A stretch of DNA of 64,000 nt from the NCBI RefSeq assembly GCF_016458305.1, contig NZ_JAEMHL010000001.1, forward strand, positions 558,001 to 622,000. The letters run 5' to 3'. The position numbers and the translations under genes were made by a program. The notes beneath the pieces are model-generated. The model had not been told where the DNA came from. It was given only the letters and a program-made list of their open reading frames with translations, and searched no databases. This DNA is from Geomonas anaerohicana. GTDB taxonomy: Bacteria; Desulfobacterota; Desulfuromonadia; Geobacterales; Geobacteraceae. Below, in pieces: positions 15,992 to 24,760 of this stretch; positions within the stretch are counted from its first letter, which is position 1, and every line of letters begins with the position of its first letter.

Positions 15992-17908
15992 TCATTCCCC
16001 CAGAAGGCGCCTGATCTCGGCGATCGGGCGCGGCTTGCCGATCCTGGGCAGGAGCCGCACCGTGTCGTGCAGCGATACCTCGCCCCGTGCCGCCTTGCAC
16101 AATCCTGATTCCAAGAGGGTCACCATGCCGGTGCTCTCGGTGGAGATCTTCCGGATCTCGTAGGAGGTCTTCTTGCTCAGGATGGCGTCCTTCACCAGCT
16201 CGTTCAGGATCAGCATCTCGAAGACCCCCACCCGCCCCCGGTAGCCGCTGTAGCGGCACTTGCCGCAACCCCGCCCGGTCCTGAACTCGGCCCCTCTCAG
16301 ATCGACGTTGCTGTAGCCGATCCTTCTTAGCTCGGTGGGGTTGGGGAGGTAGGGTTCGGCGCACTCCGGGCACACCCGGCGCAACAGGCGTTGTGCCAGC
16401 ACGCAGACCACGGTGGAGGCGATCAGGAACGCCTCGATGTCCATGTTCATCAGGCGCAACAGACCGCCGACGCTGTCCTCGGTGTGAAAGGTGGTGAGCA
16501 CCTTGTGCCCGGTGAGGGCGGCCTGGATCGCGGTCTCGGCGGAGAAGCTGTCCCTGATTTCACCCAGCACGATGATGTCCGGGTCCTGGCGCACGATGTG
16601 GCGCAGTGTTTCGTCGAAGGTCACCCCGATCTTCTGGTTGATGGAACACTGGGCGATCCCCTCGATCACGTACTCGACCGGTTCCTCCGCGGTGGCGATG
16701 CTGGTGGAGAGTTCGTTCAGGTGCTGCACGCAGCTGTACAGGGTGGAGGTCTTGCCGCTGCCGGTGGGGCCGGTGACGATGAGGACGCCGCTGGGCGTGT
16801 CCAGCGCGTCGTCGATGAAGCGCTCCAGCATGCGCCCGGGCATGCCGATCTCTTTCAGGTCCAGCAATTCACCCTTCATGCTCAAAAGGCGCAGCACGAT
16901 CTTCTCGCCGTAGATGGTGATGTAGAAGGAGACCCTCATGTCCAGCGTGGCGCCGGTCTTGGGACTCTCGTAGCAGATCCTGCCGTCCTGGTGCCTCCTT
17001 CTCTCGGCGATGTCGGCCTCGGCCAGGACCTTGATCCTGCTGCTGACCGGCAGCGCCAGCTCCTTGGCGAGGTCCTTGTAGAGCACCAGCATGCCGTCCC
17101 GGCGGAAGCGGACCCGGAGCGCGCTGCGCATCGGCTCGATGTGGATGTCGCTGGCTCCCTCCTTGAGCGCCTCCTCAAAGATGGAGTTGACGATGCCGGT
17201 GACGGTGTGCTCGTCGGTCGCGGTGCCGTCCCCCTGGATCATCCCCCTCTTGAGCAGGGTGAAGGCGTCGCGGATCGCCTTCATGGTGCAGATGGCGAAG
17301 ATGGTGTTGCCCTGCCCGAAGAGCTTCTCCGCGGTCCTTCTCCCCTCCAGGTTCAGTGGATCCGCTATCGCTACCAACACCTGTCCGTTCTCCTCCCGGA
17401 CCGGGACGAAGTTGTGTTGCGCGAGCCAGTGCTGCGGCACCTTGGCCAGGAGCGAACGGTCGATATCGGCGGCCTGCAGGTCGATGAAGGGGTAACCCAG
17501 TTGGAAGGCGAGCACCTCGGCCAGCGTGTACTCCTCGATGAAGCGCTGCTCCACGAGGATCTCCCCGAGCATCTTGCTGTTGTCGCCGTCACGCTGGATG
17601 CCGAGCGCCGCCTGCAGTTCGGCCGGTTTCAGGTAACCCAACTCCACCAGCAGGGCGCCCAGCTTCACCGAAATAATATTGTTGCGCAGGGTCTCGCGCA
17701 GCTGCTCCCGGCTGAAAAAGCCCAGCTCCAGCAGCACCGCGATCAGAGTCCTTGGCGTCGCCAGCTTGGTCTTCACCCGCTGGGCGTAGGCCAGCTGCGT
17801 CTCCGCCAGGTAGCCGGACTTCACCAGCAGCGAGGCTATTTCCAGTCCGGAGTCGTCCATCCCGTCTTTCCGGGCCGTCTGGTTCGGGTAGTTGCCGTAG
17901 CTTTCCAT
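15992..17908 (-). CDS. GspE/PilB-type secretion or pilus assembly ATPase
   Basis: A 638-residue hexameric motor ATPase of type II secretion or type IV pilus systems. Residues ~10-200 hold MshEN-like repeats (LLVKSGYLAETQL, LLVELGYLKPAELQAAL, ILVEQRFIEEYTLAEVLA), the module that binds c-di-GMP in MshE. The core has Walker A GPTGSGKTSTLYS, Walker B VLGEIRD, the His box TGHKVLTTFHTED and a zinc tetracysteine (CPECAEPY plus CGKC). The ATG at 17908 with GGGGAAGG before it is preferred over an in-frame start at 17959. The rest of the pilus/secretion machinery is not here; only the HDOD gene is cotranscribed. Confidence 0.93.
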   Translation of the reverse strand: MESYGNYPNQTARKDGMDDSGLEIASLLVKSGYLAETQLAYAQRVKTKLATPRTLIAVLLELGFFSREQLRETLRNNIISVKLGALLVELGYLKPAELQAALGIQRDGDNSKMLGEILVEQRFIEEYTLAEVLAFQLGYPFIDLQAADIDRSLLAKVPQHWLAQHNFVPVREENGQVLVAIADPLNLEGRRTAEKLFGQGNTIFAICTMKAIRDAFTLLKRGMIQGDGTATDEHTVTGIVNSIFEEALKEGASDIHIEPMRSALRVRFRRDGMLVLYKDLAKELALPVSSRIKVLAEADIAERRRHQDGRICYESPKTGATLDMRVSFYITIYGEKIVLRLLSMKGELLDLKEIGMPGRMLERFIDDALDTPSGVLIVTGPTGSGKTSTLYSCVQHLNELSTSIATAEEPVEYVIEGIAQCSINQKIGVTFDETLRHIVRQDPDIIVLGEIRDSFSAETAIQAALTGHKVLTTFHTEDSVGGLLRLMNMDIEAFLIASTVVCVLAQRLLRRVCPECAEPYLPNPTELRRIGYSNVDLRGAEFRTGRGCGKCRYSGYRGRVGVFEMLILNELVKDAILSKKTSYEIRKISTESTGMVTLLESGLCKAARGEVSLHDTVRLLPRIGKPRPIAEIRRLLGE

Positions 17909-17965
17909 GCACCTTCCCCCGCGTGCGCCAGGATCGCAGTACCTGCCGCTGGCCGACACTGATCG

Positions 17966-17995
17966 TTGACATGCACCCCAAAACCTTGGTAGTAT
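17966..17995 (+). promoter_or_regulatory. Sigma-70 promoter for the Smr gene
   Basis: Perfect TTGACA (17966-17971), 18-nt spacer, TAGTAT (17990-17995). It gives a leader of about 150 nt before the ATG at 18154; no known riboswitch was recognised in that leader. Confidence 0.6.
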
Positions 17996-18153
17996 ACCAT
18001 GCCGATTGGAGCAGGCTAATTTATCTCCTCTCTCGAAGTCGCACCACCTCCCCCTTCAATACACGCAAAAACAGCAGCTTATGCTGGCGCGCATTGGTCA
18101 CTCCGCAGCAATGGCCCGCAGGCAGAGCAGAAGCAAAGGAAAGGGCCCGCCCC

Positions 18154-18882
18154 ATGAAAAAGAAGGACAAAGAGAAACAGCAACCCAAACAGAAAGAGTT
18201 CAGCGCCTCCCCCTTCCAGGCACTCAAGGGTGCCACTCTCAACCTGCAGGGTGCGCCGTCGGCCCCGGTTCCTCCCAAGAAGAAGGAGGAGAAGCCCGCG
18301 AAGCCAGCACAGGAAATGTCGGACGAGATGTTGTTCTTCGAGGCCGTGGCCGGGGTGAAGCGGATCTCGGGTACCATGCCGCCGGCGCAGGTGAAGGCGC
18401 AACAGACGGCGAAGGCCCGTCGCGACGAGGAGGATCAGGAAGTCTTCCTGAAGGCCCTGGAAGCTCTGCGGCTCGACGTCCGGTTTTCGGACCAGGTCCA
18501 GGAAGAGGAGGCAGCTCCGCGCCCGGCGGCGGTAAACCGGCTGCGCCAGGTGCGCCGCGGCGGCATCAGGATCGACCTGCAGCTCGACCTGCACGGGCTC
18601 ACCCGCGACGAGGCGCTGGAAAACCTGGAGAGGTTCGTTAAGGCGGCGTACAACCGCGGTCAGAAAGGGGTGCTGGTGATTACCGGGAAGGGGAACAATT
18701 CTCCGGGGGAGCCGGTGCTGAAGGTGGCCGTCGCCAACTGGCTCAGGGAACACGGCAAGGGGATGATCGCGGAATTTGTGCAGGCTCCCAGCGACATGGG
18801 AGGAAGCGGCGCTTTCGTGGTGTTCTTCAAGGAGAAAAAGGCGGAGCCGTTAGAGGCGGGTGAGGCAGGGGGGAAGGCGTAA
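18154..18882 (+). CDS. Smr (MutS2 C-terminal-like) domain protein
   Basis: A 242-residue protein. The first ~150 residues are lysine- and glutamine-rich and probably disordered. The Smr domain follows with LQLDLHGLTRDEALENLE near 150 and ITGKGNNSPGEPVLKVAV near 183. Free-standing Smr proteins are nucleases or RNA/DNA-binding proteins. The frame is open far upstream, but the ATG at 18154 is where a typical Lys-rich start (MKKKDKEKQQ) appears, with AAAGGAAAGGG upstream. Confidence 0.88.
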   Translation: MKKKDKEKQQPKQKEFSASPFQALKGATLNLQGAPSAPVPPKKKEEKPAKPAQEMSDEMLFFEAVAGVKRISGTMPPAQVKAQQTAKARRDEEDQEVFLKALEALRLDVRFSDQVQEEEAAPRPAAVNRLRQVRRGGIRIDLQLDLHGLTRDEALENLERFVKAAYNRGQKGVLVITGKGNNSPGEPVLKVAVANWLREHGKGMIAEFVQAPSDMGGSGAFVVFFKEKKAEPLEAGEAGGKA

Positions 18883-18973
18883 GGGTCACCCTTCGTCAAG
18901 CGGCACTTGCTGCCCTAAACCGCTCGGACCTGACGCCCCGAAGGGGATAGAAAACGTCGGTTTGCGCCGGCGA

Positions 18974-19016
18974 AAAAGACACCCCCGCATGACAGCAGCC
19001 TGCGGGGGTGTCTTTT
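18974..19016. terminator. Bidirectional intrinsic terminator
   Basis: A perfect 16-bp stem (AAAAGACACCCCCGCA with TGCGGGGGTGTCTTTT) and 11-nt loop between the convergent Smr and RCC1 genes. It has A and T tracts on both sides, so it can serve both. Confidence 0.88.
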
Positions 19017-19032
19017 GCTTGAAGCGCAGCAG

Positions 19033-20667
19033 TCACCTGAGTCGTAAACCGCTGACCCGCACAGGCGTTGCCCGGTTCGTGGTAGTGCCGTCGCCCAATG
19101 CTCCGCTGAAATTGTTGCCCCATGCCCAGATGGTCCCGTCTGCTTCAAGTGCCAGCACATAATCAAGACCTACCGATATACCGGTTATTCCGGCCAGAGA
19201 GCTTACCTGTATGGCGGTTTCGTCTCCCCCCCAGTTCCACACGGTCCCGTCCGCTTTCAACGCCACCGTCGGTTTGATCGGGTAATTGAGCCCCCCGGAA
19301 ATAGAGTCCGAGATTGCCGTCAGGCCGGAAATGGTGGTGATCTCCGCAACGGTGGTTCCCAAGCTCCACACCGTGCCGTCCGACTTGATGGCATATTGCC
19401 CCCCATTTGGAACCATGGCTCCAGCCCCAAGCTCCATCAATGAACTGATGCCGGAAAGGGCGGTAACCTGCTCCGGAGTCGTGGCAAAATTCAAGGTCCA
19501 GACAGTTCCGTCGGTCTTGAGGGCGTAGTAGGCGGATATTGATTTGACCCCGGTTAGCCCCGCGATTTGAGCCGGCGCTGTCGCGAACGTTATGGGGTAG
19601 GAATCCCGCCCCCACCACCAGACCGTGCCGTCGCTTTTCAACGCGACCCCGTGGCTGTGGCCGGCGGCGATGGCAGTCACCTGTGACAGGCCCGGCAACT
19701 GCTGAGGCGTAGTAAGGCTCGGAGCTGCCATGGTCGTATGATCTGCATGACGTTGGTCCCGCCCCCAGATCCATACTGTGCCGTCATTTTTCATGGCTAT
19801 GGGGGTGTTGTCGCCGGTTCTTATGTCGACGATATTGCCCAAGCCGTGCACCTGAATGGGTGTGGTTCGGGAGGCGGTGGTCCCATCGCCTAGCTGACCG
19901 TCGTTGTTGTTGCCCCAGGCCCAGACGCTGCCGTCAGCCTTCAAAGCCATGGATGCGTAGTATCCCGCAGCGACTTTGGGCGTGGTGGTAAAGCTCTCGT
20001 TGCCCCTGGTTGAAGGTGTCGGTACATTTGCATCGGCAACAGTACCGCCGAAGGCGCCGGAGGACGTTATTGTGGCGATGTAGATAGTTGCGCCGGTTGC
20101 GGTGTTGGTTATGGTCACCGATGCGCCGTCGCCGGCGACGGTTACGGTAATGGCATCGAAGAGCCGATCCAGGGCATTTCCTATCGAGTAGGCGGAATGC
20201 AGCGGGTCAAAGTCGTTCGGCACGTGGTAGGTGGTCAACATGATGCCGAACCTTGCCTTAAGTTGCGCAACGGCGCCGGCAAGGTTTCCCCTGATGATAC
20301 CGTGAGAGGTTTCGGCGGCGGCCCCGCCACATGCAGAGCGGACCACCAGGTCGGAGAAGGGGTTGACATTGGCGGTGCCCGCGTCGTCGGCAAAGGAGTA
20401 AAGGAATCGGCCCGCGCCGGCATCGACCTTTACTACGTACGGTGCGGTCATCCCGTAGACGTTGATGCTGAATCTTCCTGCTGCCGAAGTCGTTGCTGTT
20501 TTAACGGCCGCCTGGGAGTCGATCACTGTCACCGCAGCATTGCCGAGCGCCTTACCTGTCGCGGCGACACCTCGCACCGCAGGCGGCGTAGGCGAACCAC
20601 CACCTCCACAGCCTGCAACACAGACAACGAGGATCAACGCAAACATGATTCTCTGTAACTGTCCCAT
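19033..20667 (-). CDS. RCC1-repeat lipoprotein
   Basis: A 544-residue secreted lipoprotein with signal MGQLQRIMFALILVVCVAGC, the last Cys being the lipobox. Residues ~30-90 resemble a carboxypeptidase-regulatory-like beta domain. From about 240 to the end there are seven RCC1-type units of the form ALKADGSVWAWGNN, enough for a seven-bladed propeller ending ALGDGTTTNRATPVRVSGL. It is probably a cell-surface adhesion or interaction protein; no catalytic motif is seen. The ATG at 20667 is chosen over an upstream TTG because it begins the signal peptide and has GGGAGG upstream. Confidence 0.85.
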   Translation of the reverse strand: MGQLQRIMFALILVVCVAGCGGGGSPTPPAVRGVAATGKALGNAAVTVIDSQAAVKTATTSAAGRFSINVYGMTAPYVVKVDAGAGRFLYSFADDAGTANVNPFSDLVVRSACGGAAAETSHGIIRGNLAGAVAQLKARFGIMLTTYHVPNDFDPLHSAYSIGNALDRLFDAITVTVAGDGASVTITNTATGATIYIATITSSGAFGGTVADANVPTPSTRGNESFTTTPKVAAGYYASMALKADGSVWAWGNNNDGQLGDGTTASRTTPIQVHGLGNIVDIRTGDNTPIAMKNDGTVWIWGRDQRHADHTTMAAPSLTTPQQLPGLSQVTAIAAGHSHGVALKSDGTVWWWGRDSYPITFATAPAQIAGLTGVKSISAYYALKTDGTVWTLNFATTPEQVTALSGISSLMELGAGAMVPNGGQYAIKSDGTVWSLGTTVAEITTISGLTAISDSISGGLNYPIKPTVALKADGTVWNWGGDETAIQVSSLAGITGISVGLDYVLALEADGTIWAWGNNFSGALGDGTTTNRATPVRVSGLRLR

Positions 20668-20819
20668 TATGGACGACCTCCCAAGCAATTGTAGGCTCTG
20701 TCAGTGGCAGGGGATCTCGATAAAACCGTATCGTCAGACAACCGGCGATCTTGAATGCTTGATTAAGTGTTACGAATTCTCTTATGCTGGTCGGACTTCA
20801 CCCGGTGACAGGAGCAGCA

Positions 20820-21722
20820 ATGGTTGCAACAGAGATGTTTCGCATCGGCATTGACTTGGGCGGGACCAAGACGGAAGGGGTGCTGCTCGATCCTGCGGAC
20901 GCGGTGCTGGTGCGGGAGCGGCGGTCCACGCCTCTCGCCGAGGGGTACCAGGCTATCCTGGAGTCGGTGGCGCATCTGCTGCGCGACCTCGCCGCGCGAG
21001 TGCCAGAGGGCACACCCTATAGTGTGGGCGTGGGTATTCCGGGTTCGGTGGATGCACTCACCGGCCTGGTGCGTAACGCCAACTCGGTCTGCCTCATCGG
21101 CCGTCCCTTTCAGGCTGACCTGGAGCGGCTTTTGGGGAGAAGGGTAGGGGTGCGCAACGACGCCGACTGCTTCACCCTGGCGGAGTGTCGCAAGGGCGCA
21201 GGTGCCGGGCACCAGGTGGTGTTCGGCGTCATCATGGGGACCGGCTGCGGCGGCGGGATCTGCTACGACGGCGTGGTGCGCGAGGGACCGCACCGGATCA
21301 GCGGCGAGTGGGGGCACGTTTCCATCGATCCCGCCGGGGCACCCTGCTACTGCGGCAACCGCGGCTGCATCGAGACCAAGATCAGCGGGTCCGGCGTGGA
21401 GGCGGCGTATCTGGCCCGCAACGGGGTGAGCCTCACCATGGAGGAGATCGTGGCCGAAGCCCGCCGCGGGGACGCGCGGGCGCTGTTGGCCTTCAACACC
21501 TTCCTCGACGATTTCGGCCGCAGCCTTGGCGGCCTCATCTCCGTCCTTGATCCAGATGCGGTGGTCCTGGGAGGGGGGCTTTCCAATATTGACGAGCTGT
21601 ATCACGCCGGCGTGGAACGGGTGCGCCACTACGCCTTTCACAACGACCTGCGCACGCCGATCCTGAAAAACGAGCTCGGAGATTCCGCCGGCGTCTTCGG
21701 CGCGGCCTGGATCGGAATCTAG
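20820..21722 (+). CDS. ROK family sugar kinase
   Basis: A 300-residue kinase, probably phosphorylating fructose, glucose or a related sugar. It has the ATP site IGIDLGGTKTEGVLLD near residue 9, the sugar-binding NDADCFTLAE near 115, the EWGH motif near 165 and the zinc signature CYCGNRGCIE near 177. The ATG at 20820 is chosen because CAGGAGCAGCA lies before it; an in-frame ATG 15 nt downstream is possible. It is divergent from the RCC1 gene, with no transporter or operon partner to show the substrate. Confidence 0.9.
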   Translation: MVATEMFRIGIDLGGTKTEGVLLDPADAVLVRERRSTPLAEGYQAILESVAHLLRDLAARVPEGTPYSVGVGIPGSVDALTGLVRNANSVCLIGRPFQADLERLLGRRVGVRNDADCFTLAECRKGAGAGHQVVFGVIMGTGCGGGICYDGVVREGPHRISGEWGHVSIDPAGAPCYCGNRGCIETKISGSGVEAAYLARNGVSLTMEEIVAEARRGDARALLAFNTFLDDFGRSLGGLISVLDPDAVVLGGGLSNIDELYHAGVERVRHYAFHNDLRTPILKNELGDSAGVFGAAWIGI

Positions 21723-21809
21723 CCGTCCCCGGCGATAAATTTGAAATAACTAATGTCTTTGCTACTATAGTCTGGTTTCTGGCCCCAACCCCAACCAAGG
21801 CGGTGCCCC

Positions 21810-22202
21810 ATGGAAACCGAACCCGGCAAAAGGATCAACATCAGGTACAAGTGCAGGCTCGATGACGGCAGGGTTTACCTGGTCGGCGAGCACAACACCC
21901 TCGAGTTCGTGGTCGGAGCGGGACGCGTTCCGCCTGCACTGGAGCAGGGGCTGATGGGGATGGCCCGCGGTGATCACCGCGTCATCCGCGTCCCTGCCAA
22001 CGAGGCCAATCTCTTCCCGTTTCCACTGGGCTCCCACTTCGCCTTCTCGACCGACCGCGCCCCCGGTGTCGCCTATGATTTCGGCCCCGGCATGGGCGGC
22101 GATGTCTCCCTCTCCCTGGGCAGGCGCGACTACCGCGAACCCCTCCCCGCCGACCAGGACGTCTTCTTCGAAATCGAAATGCTCTCGGTGGAGATGCAGT
22201 AG
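21810..22202 (+). CDS. FKBP/SlyD-like peptidyl-prolyl isomerase
   Basis: A 130-residue protein with the FKBP-type pattern. It has an N-terminal INIRYKCRLDDGRVY strand, then FVVGAGRVPPALEQGLMGMARGD (read near residues 32-55), and a C-terminal VFFEIEMLSVE strand. It lacks the metal-binding tail and any obvious SlyD insert-in-flap with histidines, so isomerase activity is likely but reduced or divergent activity is possible. It stands alone, 88 nt after the ROK kinase gene. Confidence 0.78.
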   Translation: METEPGKRINIRYKCRLDDGRVYLVGEHNTLEFVVGAGRVPPALEQGLMGMARGDHRVIRVPANEANLFPFPLGSHFAFSTDRAPGVAYDFGPGMGGDVSLSLGRRDYREPLPADQDVFFEIEMLSVEMQ

Positions 22203-22225
22203 CCACGACCTGCCGCGCCAGAAGG

Positions 22226-22335
22226 GACTGGCTCCGTTAGGTGCCTGTCCCTTTAGCGGAACGCTCCTTCCCGCTCAGCAACCTTCCCCAAACACTAAGG
22301 GGACAGGCCCCTAGCGGAGCCGGTCCCCTTATTCG
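22226..22335. repeat. Long imperfect inverted repeat containing GGGGACAGGC words
   Basis: The left part (GGACTGGCTCCGTTAGG, then GCCTGTCCC) is mirrored by the right part (GGGACAGGC, then CCTAGCGGAGCCGGTCCC), giving a structure of about 100 nt. It fills the whole gap between the FKBP-like gene and the truncated DUF2235 gene and starts about 10 nt after the stop codon of the latter. Confidence 0.7.
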
Positions 22336-22345
22336 CGTCCCTACA

Positions 22346-22732
22346 TCACTGCGCAGGCACCGGCAACTCCAGGTTGATCGTGATGTAGCCCTTGCTCCTG
22401 GCAGTATAGGCGCCGCGGCTGAAGCCGTAGACGTAGATCTCGTCCCCGGGGTCGTAGTTGTCGATCAGGAACTTGTACCCCTCCCGGATGTTGAGCGACA
22501 GCCCGTAGCCGAAGGCGCCGCCGCGGATGTGTTCGAACCACTTGGTGCCCACCCCGGAGTCGTACCATTTCAGGGTGCCGGCAGTCAGATCGCCACCGGA
22601 GTAGCTGCGGGCATTGACGCCGGAGATGGAGGCGAAGAGCCTCTCGACGTTGGTGTTGGTATCTTTGCCGTCGCTGCCGTCATCGGGCTTGTTCCAGGTC
22701 CCATCAAAACACACCACCAGTTTCTTCGACAT
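22346..22732 (-). pseudogene. DUF2235/Tle1-like alpha/beta hydrolase, N-terminal fragment
   Basis: The 128 residues begin MSKKLVVCFDGTWNKPDD, as DUF2235 (T6SS-type phospholipase) proteins do, and reach the nucleophile elbow YGFSRGAYTARS. Normal members then continue for 200 or more residues with the catalytic Asp and His. Here only about 15 unrelated residues follow before the stop, right beside a large inverted repeat. The gene still has an AGGAGG site and lies 37 nt after the thiamine-binding-like gene. It is most likely an inactive remnant, though a short protein may still be made. Confidence 0.6.
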
Positions 22733-22769
22733 AGGCGAACCTCCTGAGGGTTTGATTGACGTCTCTTCT

Positions 22770-23066
22770 TTACATCTTCTCCTGCACGCTCCTGATCTTG
22801 TCCTCCATGGTCTGCTCCCGGTCGGTGCGGGTGCCCAGTTTCACCGTGGTGGTGATGCGCGGAGCGCCCATGGCGTGGACGGTCTCGTGGCAGCGCTTGA
22901 TGGCGGCGAAAACCTCGTCCCACTCCCCTTCGATGTTGGTGCCGTAGGAATGCAGCGCGATCTTCAGCCCGGCTTCGTTGAGCACCTTTTCGCAGGCTGC
23001 GATGTAGCTGGAAAGGGATACGCCGACACCCAGCGGGACGATGCACAGATCCACCATGACTCTCAT
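22770..23066 (-). CDS. MTH1187/YqgV family thiamine-binding-like protein
   Basis: A 98-residue ferredoxin-like-fold protein of the DUF77 family. It starts MRVMVDLCIVPLGVGVSLS, has LHSYGTNIEGEWDEVFAAIK near 38-58 and GAPRITTTVKLGTRTD near 67. Some members bind thiamine or pyrimidine precursors, but no thiamine genes are nearby. An AAGGAGCA site precedes the ATG. Confidence 0.9.
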   Translation of the reverse strand: MRVMVDLCIVPLGVGVSLSSYIAACEKVLNEAGLKIALHSYGTNIEGEWDEVFAAIKRCHETVHAMGAPRITTTVKLGTRTDREQTMEDKIRSVQEKM

Positions 23067-23205
23067 GACTATGCTCCTTCAGTGCAGTTAGTTGAGGACT
23101 TGCCAATGACGGCGGCCCGAGTAGCAATGATAATAGATGATGAGCAGGTTTTAAAGCGACAAACTTTACGACCGGCACCGGAGTGCACACAGCTGCGCCA
23201 CGGTG

Positions 23206-23233
23206 TTGACTTTGACTGCCCAGCCCCTAAACT
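23206..23233 (+). promoter_or_regulatory. Candidate promoter for the epimerase-like gene
   Basis: TTGACT (23206-23211), 16-nt spacer, TAAACT (23228-23233), 45 nt before the GTG start. Confidence 0.4.
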
Positions 23234-23278
23234 GATTCAATTCCCATGCGTTAAAGACCTGCCACAGCGGAGAGGATC

Positions 23279-24214
23279 GTGACCCAGACAGAGAAGGCAA
23301 AAGCGAAGGTACTGATCACCGGGGCCACCGGTTTTATCGGAAAGAGACTGGTGCATGCCCTGGCGGCGGAGGGGATCCCGATCCGTTGCCTGGTGCGCAG
23401 GTCGGATGTCGTTTTCCCGCCGCAGGTGGAGGTGGCGCAGGGGGACCTGCTGCAGCGCAATTCGCTGCTTGCGCCGCTGCGGGGGATCGAGACTGCCTAC
23501 TACCTGGTGCACGCCATGGGGGGCGAGCGCGCGGGATTCGAGCAGCGCGACCGCCAGGCGGCGGAGAACTTCGTGGCGGCGGCGGAGATGCAGGGGGTGA
23601 AAAGGGTCATCTACCTGGGAGGGCTGGGAGAGGAGGGTGACCAGCTCTCGGAACACCTGGCGAGCCGCCTGGAAGTCGCGAGGATCCTGCAGCGCGGCGC
23701 CTTCCAGACCACCTACCTGAGGGCTGCCGTCATCATCGGCGCGGGGGGCGCCTCCTTCGAGATGATCCGTTACCTCGTGGAGCGGCTGCCGGTCATGATC
23801 ACGCCGCGCTGGGTCTCTACCCGCTGCCAGTTCATCGCGGTGCAGGACGTGATCGCCTACCTGGTGGGGTGCCTGAAAGACGGGCGCACCGCCGGGCACA
23901 CCTACGACATCGGCGGGCCCGAACTGCTCTCCTACCGCGACATGATGGAGCGCTTCGCCGAGGTGGAAAAGAAGTTCATCAAGATCATCCCCGTCCCCCT
24001 GCTGACCCCGAAGCTCTCCTCCTACTGGGTCTGGCTCATCACGCCGGTGAAGCCGTCCATCTCCATGCCGCTCATCGAGGGGCTGGGCAACGAGGTCATC
24101 TGCCACGACCAGGAGATCAGGAAGATCCTGCCCATCCCCCTGACCGGGTTCGAGGAGGCGGTGCGCCGGGCGCTCGAGGAAGAAGCCGGGCAGGGGGAGG
24201 CGACGCTCGCATGA
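23279..24214 (+). CDS. NAD(P)-binding epimerase/NmrA-like protein
   Basis: A 311-residue extended-SDR-fold protein. It has the nucleotide-binding VLITGATGFIGKRLVHAL near residue 11 and the family block AYYLVHAMGG near 73 with downstream KRVIYLGGLGEEG near 108. The classic YxxxK catalytic pair is replaced here by HLASRLEVARIL, which puts it in the atypical NAD(P)H-binding group (YtfG/NmrA-like), often of unknown substrate. It starts with GTG, preceded by a GAGAGGA. It is not coupled to the following genes. Confidence 0.82.
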   Translation: MTQTEKAKAKVLITGATGFIGKRLVHALAAEGIPIRCLVRRSDVVFPPQVEVAQGDLLQRNSLLAPLRGIETAYYLVHAMGGERAGFEQRDRQAAENFVAAAEMQGVKRVIYLGGLGEEGDQLSEHLASRLEVARILQRGAFQTTYLRAAVIIGAGGASFEMIRYLVERLPVMITPRWVSTRCQFIAVQDVIAYLVGCLKDGRTAGHTYDIGGPELLSYRDMMERFAEVEKKFIKIIPVPLLTPKLSSYWVWLITPVKPSISMPLIEGLGNEVICHDQEIRKILPIPLTGFEEAVRRALEEEAGQGEATLA

Positions 24215-24348
24215 AAAAATCAGCCCGCTTCCTCTTCAAGGTTCATTAAGGGGTGCCGATAAGCTGAACAGGTCAGGTAGCCAGTCGTTGTCAAATCCGC
24301 TTTGACATCGGTCGCTTCGCCATCGCAGCAGGCGGTAAGGGGAGAGAG

Positions 24349-24741
24349 ATGAAGTGCTTGATCATAGAGGACAACGAATTCCTTCGTGAGGGGCTCATTA
24401 TGTTCCTGCAGGGAGTGGCGGACATCGAGACGGCGGGCAATGGCCGGGAGGGGGTGGATCGCTTCACCTCGGCGCTGCAGCAGGGGCAACCCTTCGACCT
24501 GGTGCTGCTCGACATCGTCATGCCGGAGATGGACGGTCAGCAGGCCCTCAAGCTGATGCGCCAGGCGGAACAGGAACGCGGGAGTGCCGGAAAAAAGAGC
24601 GTGATCATCATGACCACCGCCCTCAACTCCCCTGCCAACATGGAAGAGGCGATGTGGGACGGGGACTGTTCCGATTACCTGGTGAAGCCGGTGGCGCGGG
24701 CCGACCTGATGGCTATCCTGCACCGTCACGGCCTGCTCTGA
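24349..24741 (+). CDS. Single-domain CheY-like response regulator
   Basis: A 130-residue receiver domain with no output domain: CLIIEDNEF (acidic pair), phosphorylation Asp in LVLLDIVMPEMDG near 57, switch Thr in IIMTTAL near 88 and Lys in DYLVKPVAR near 112. It has a GGGGAGAGAG ribosome site. The PilZ gene follows after 19 nt and a kinase-like gene after that, so it probably feeds a c-di-GMP-linked response; its cognate kinase is not adjacent. Confidence 0.92.
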   Translation: MKCLIIEDNEFLREGLIMFLQGVADIETAGNGREGVDRFTSALQQGQPFDLVLLDIVMPEMDGQQALKLMRQAEQERGSAGKKSVIIMTTALNSPANMEEAMWDGDCSDYLVKPVARADLMAILHRHGLL

Positions 24742-24760
24742 AGCCGGAAGGGAACCCGAC

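Noticed and set aside
16391-17962. A 523-codon plus-strand open frame
   Set aside because: Antisense to the PilB/GspE-type ATPase, which has Walker and zinc motifs in the sense frame.
24215-24348. Possible c-di-GMP (GEMM) riboswitch before the CheY-PilZ operon
   Set aside because: The context was suggestive, but the conserved GEMM core words and the tetraloop-receptor pattern could not be found on either strand.
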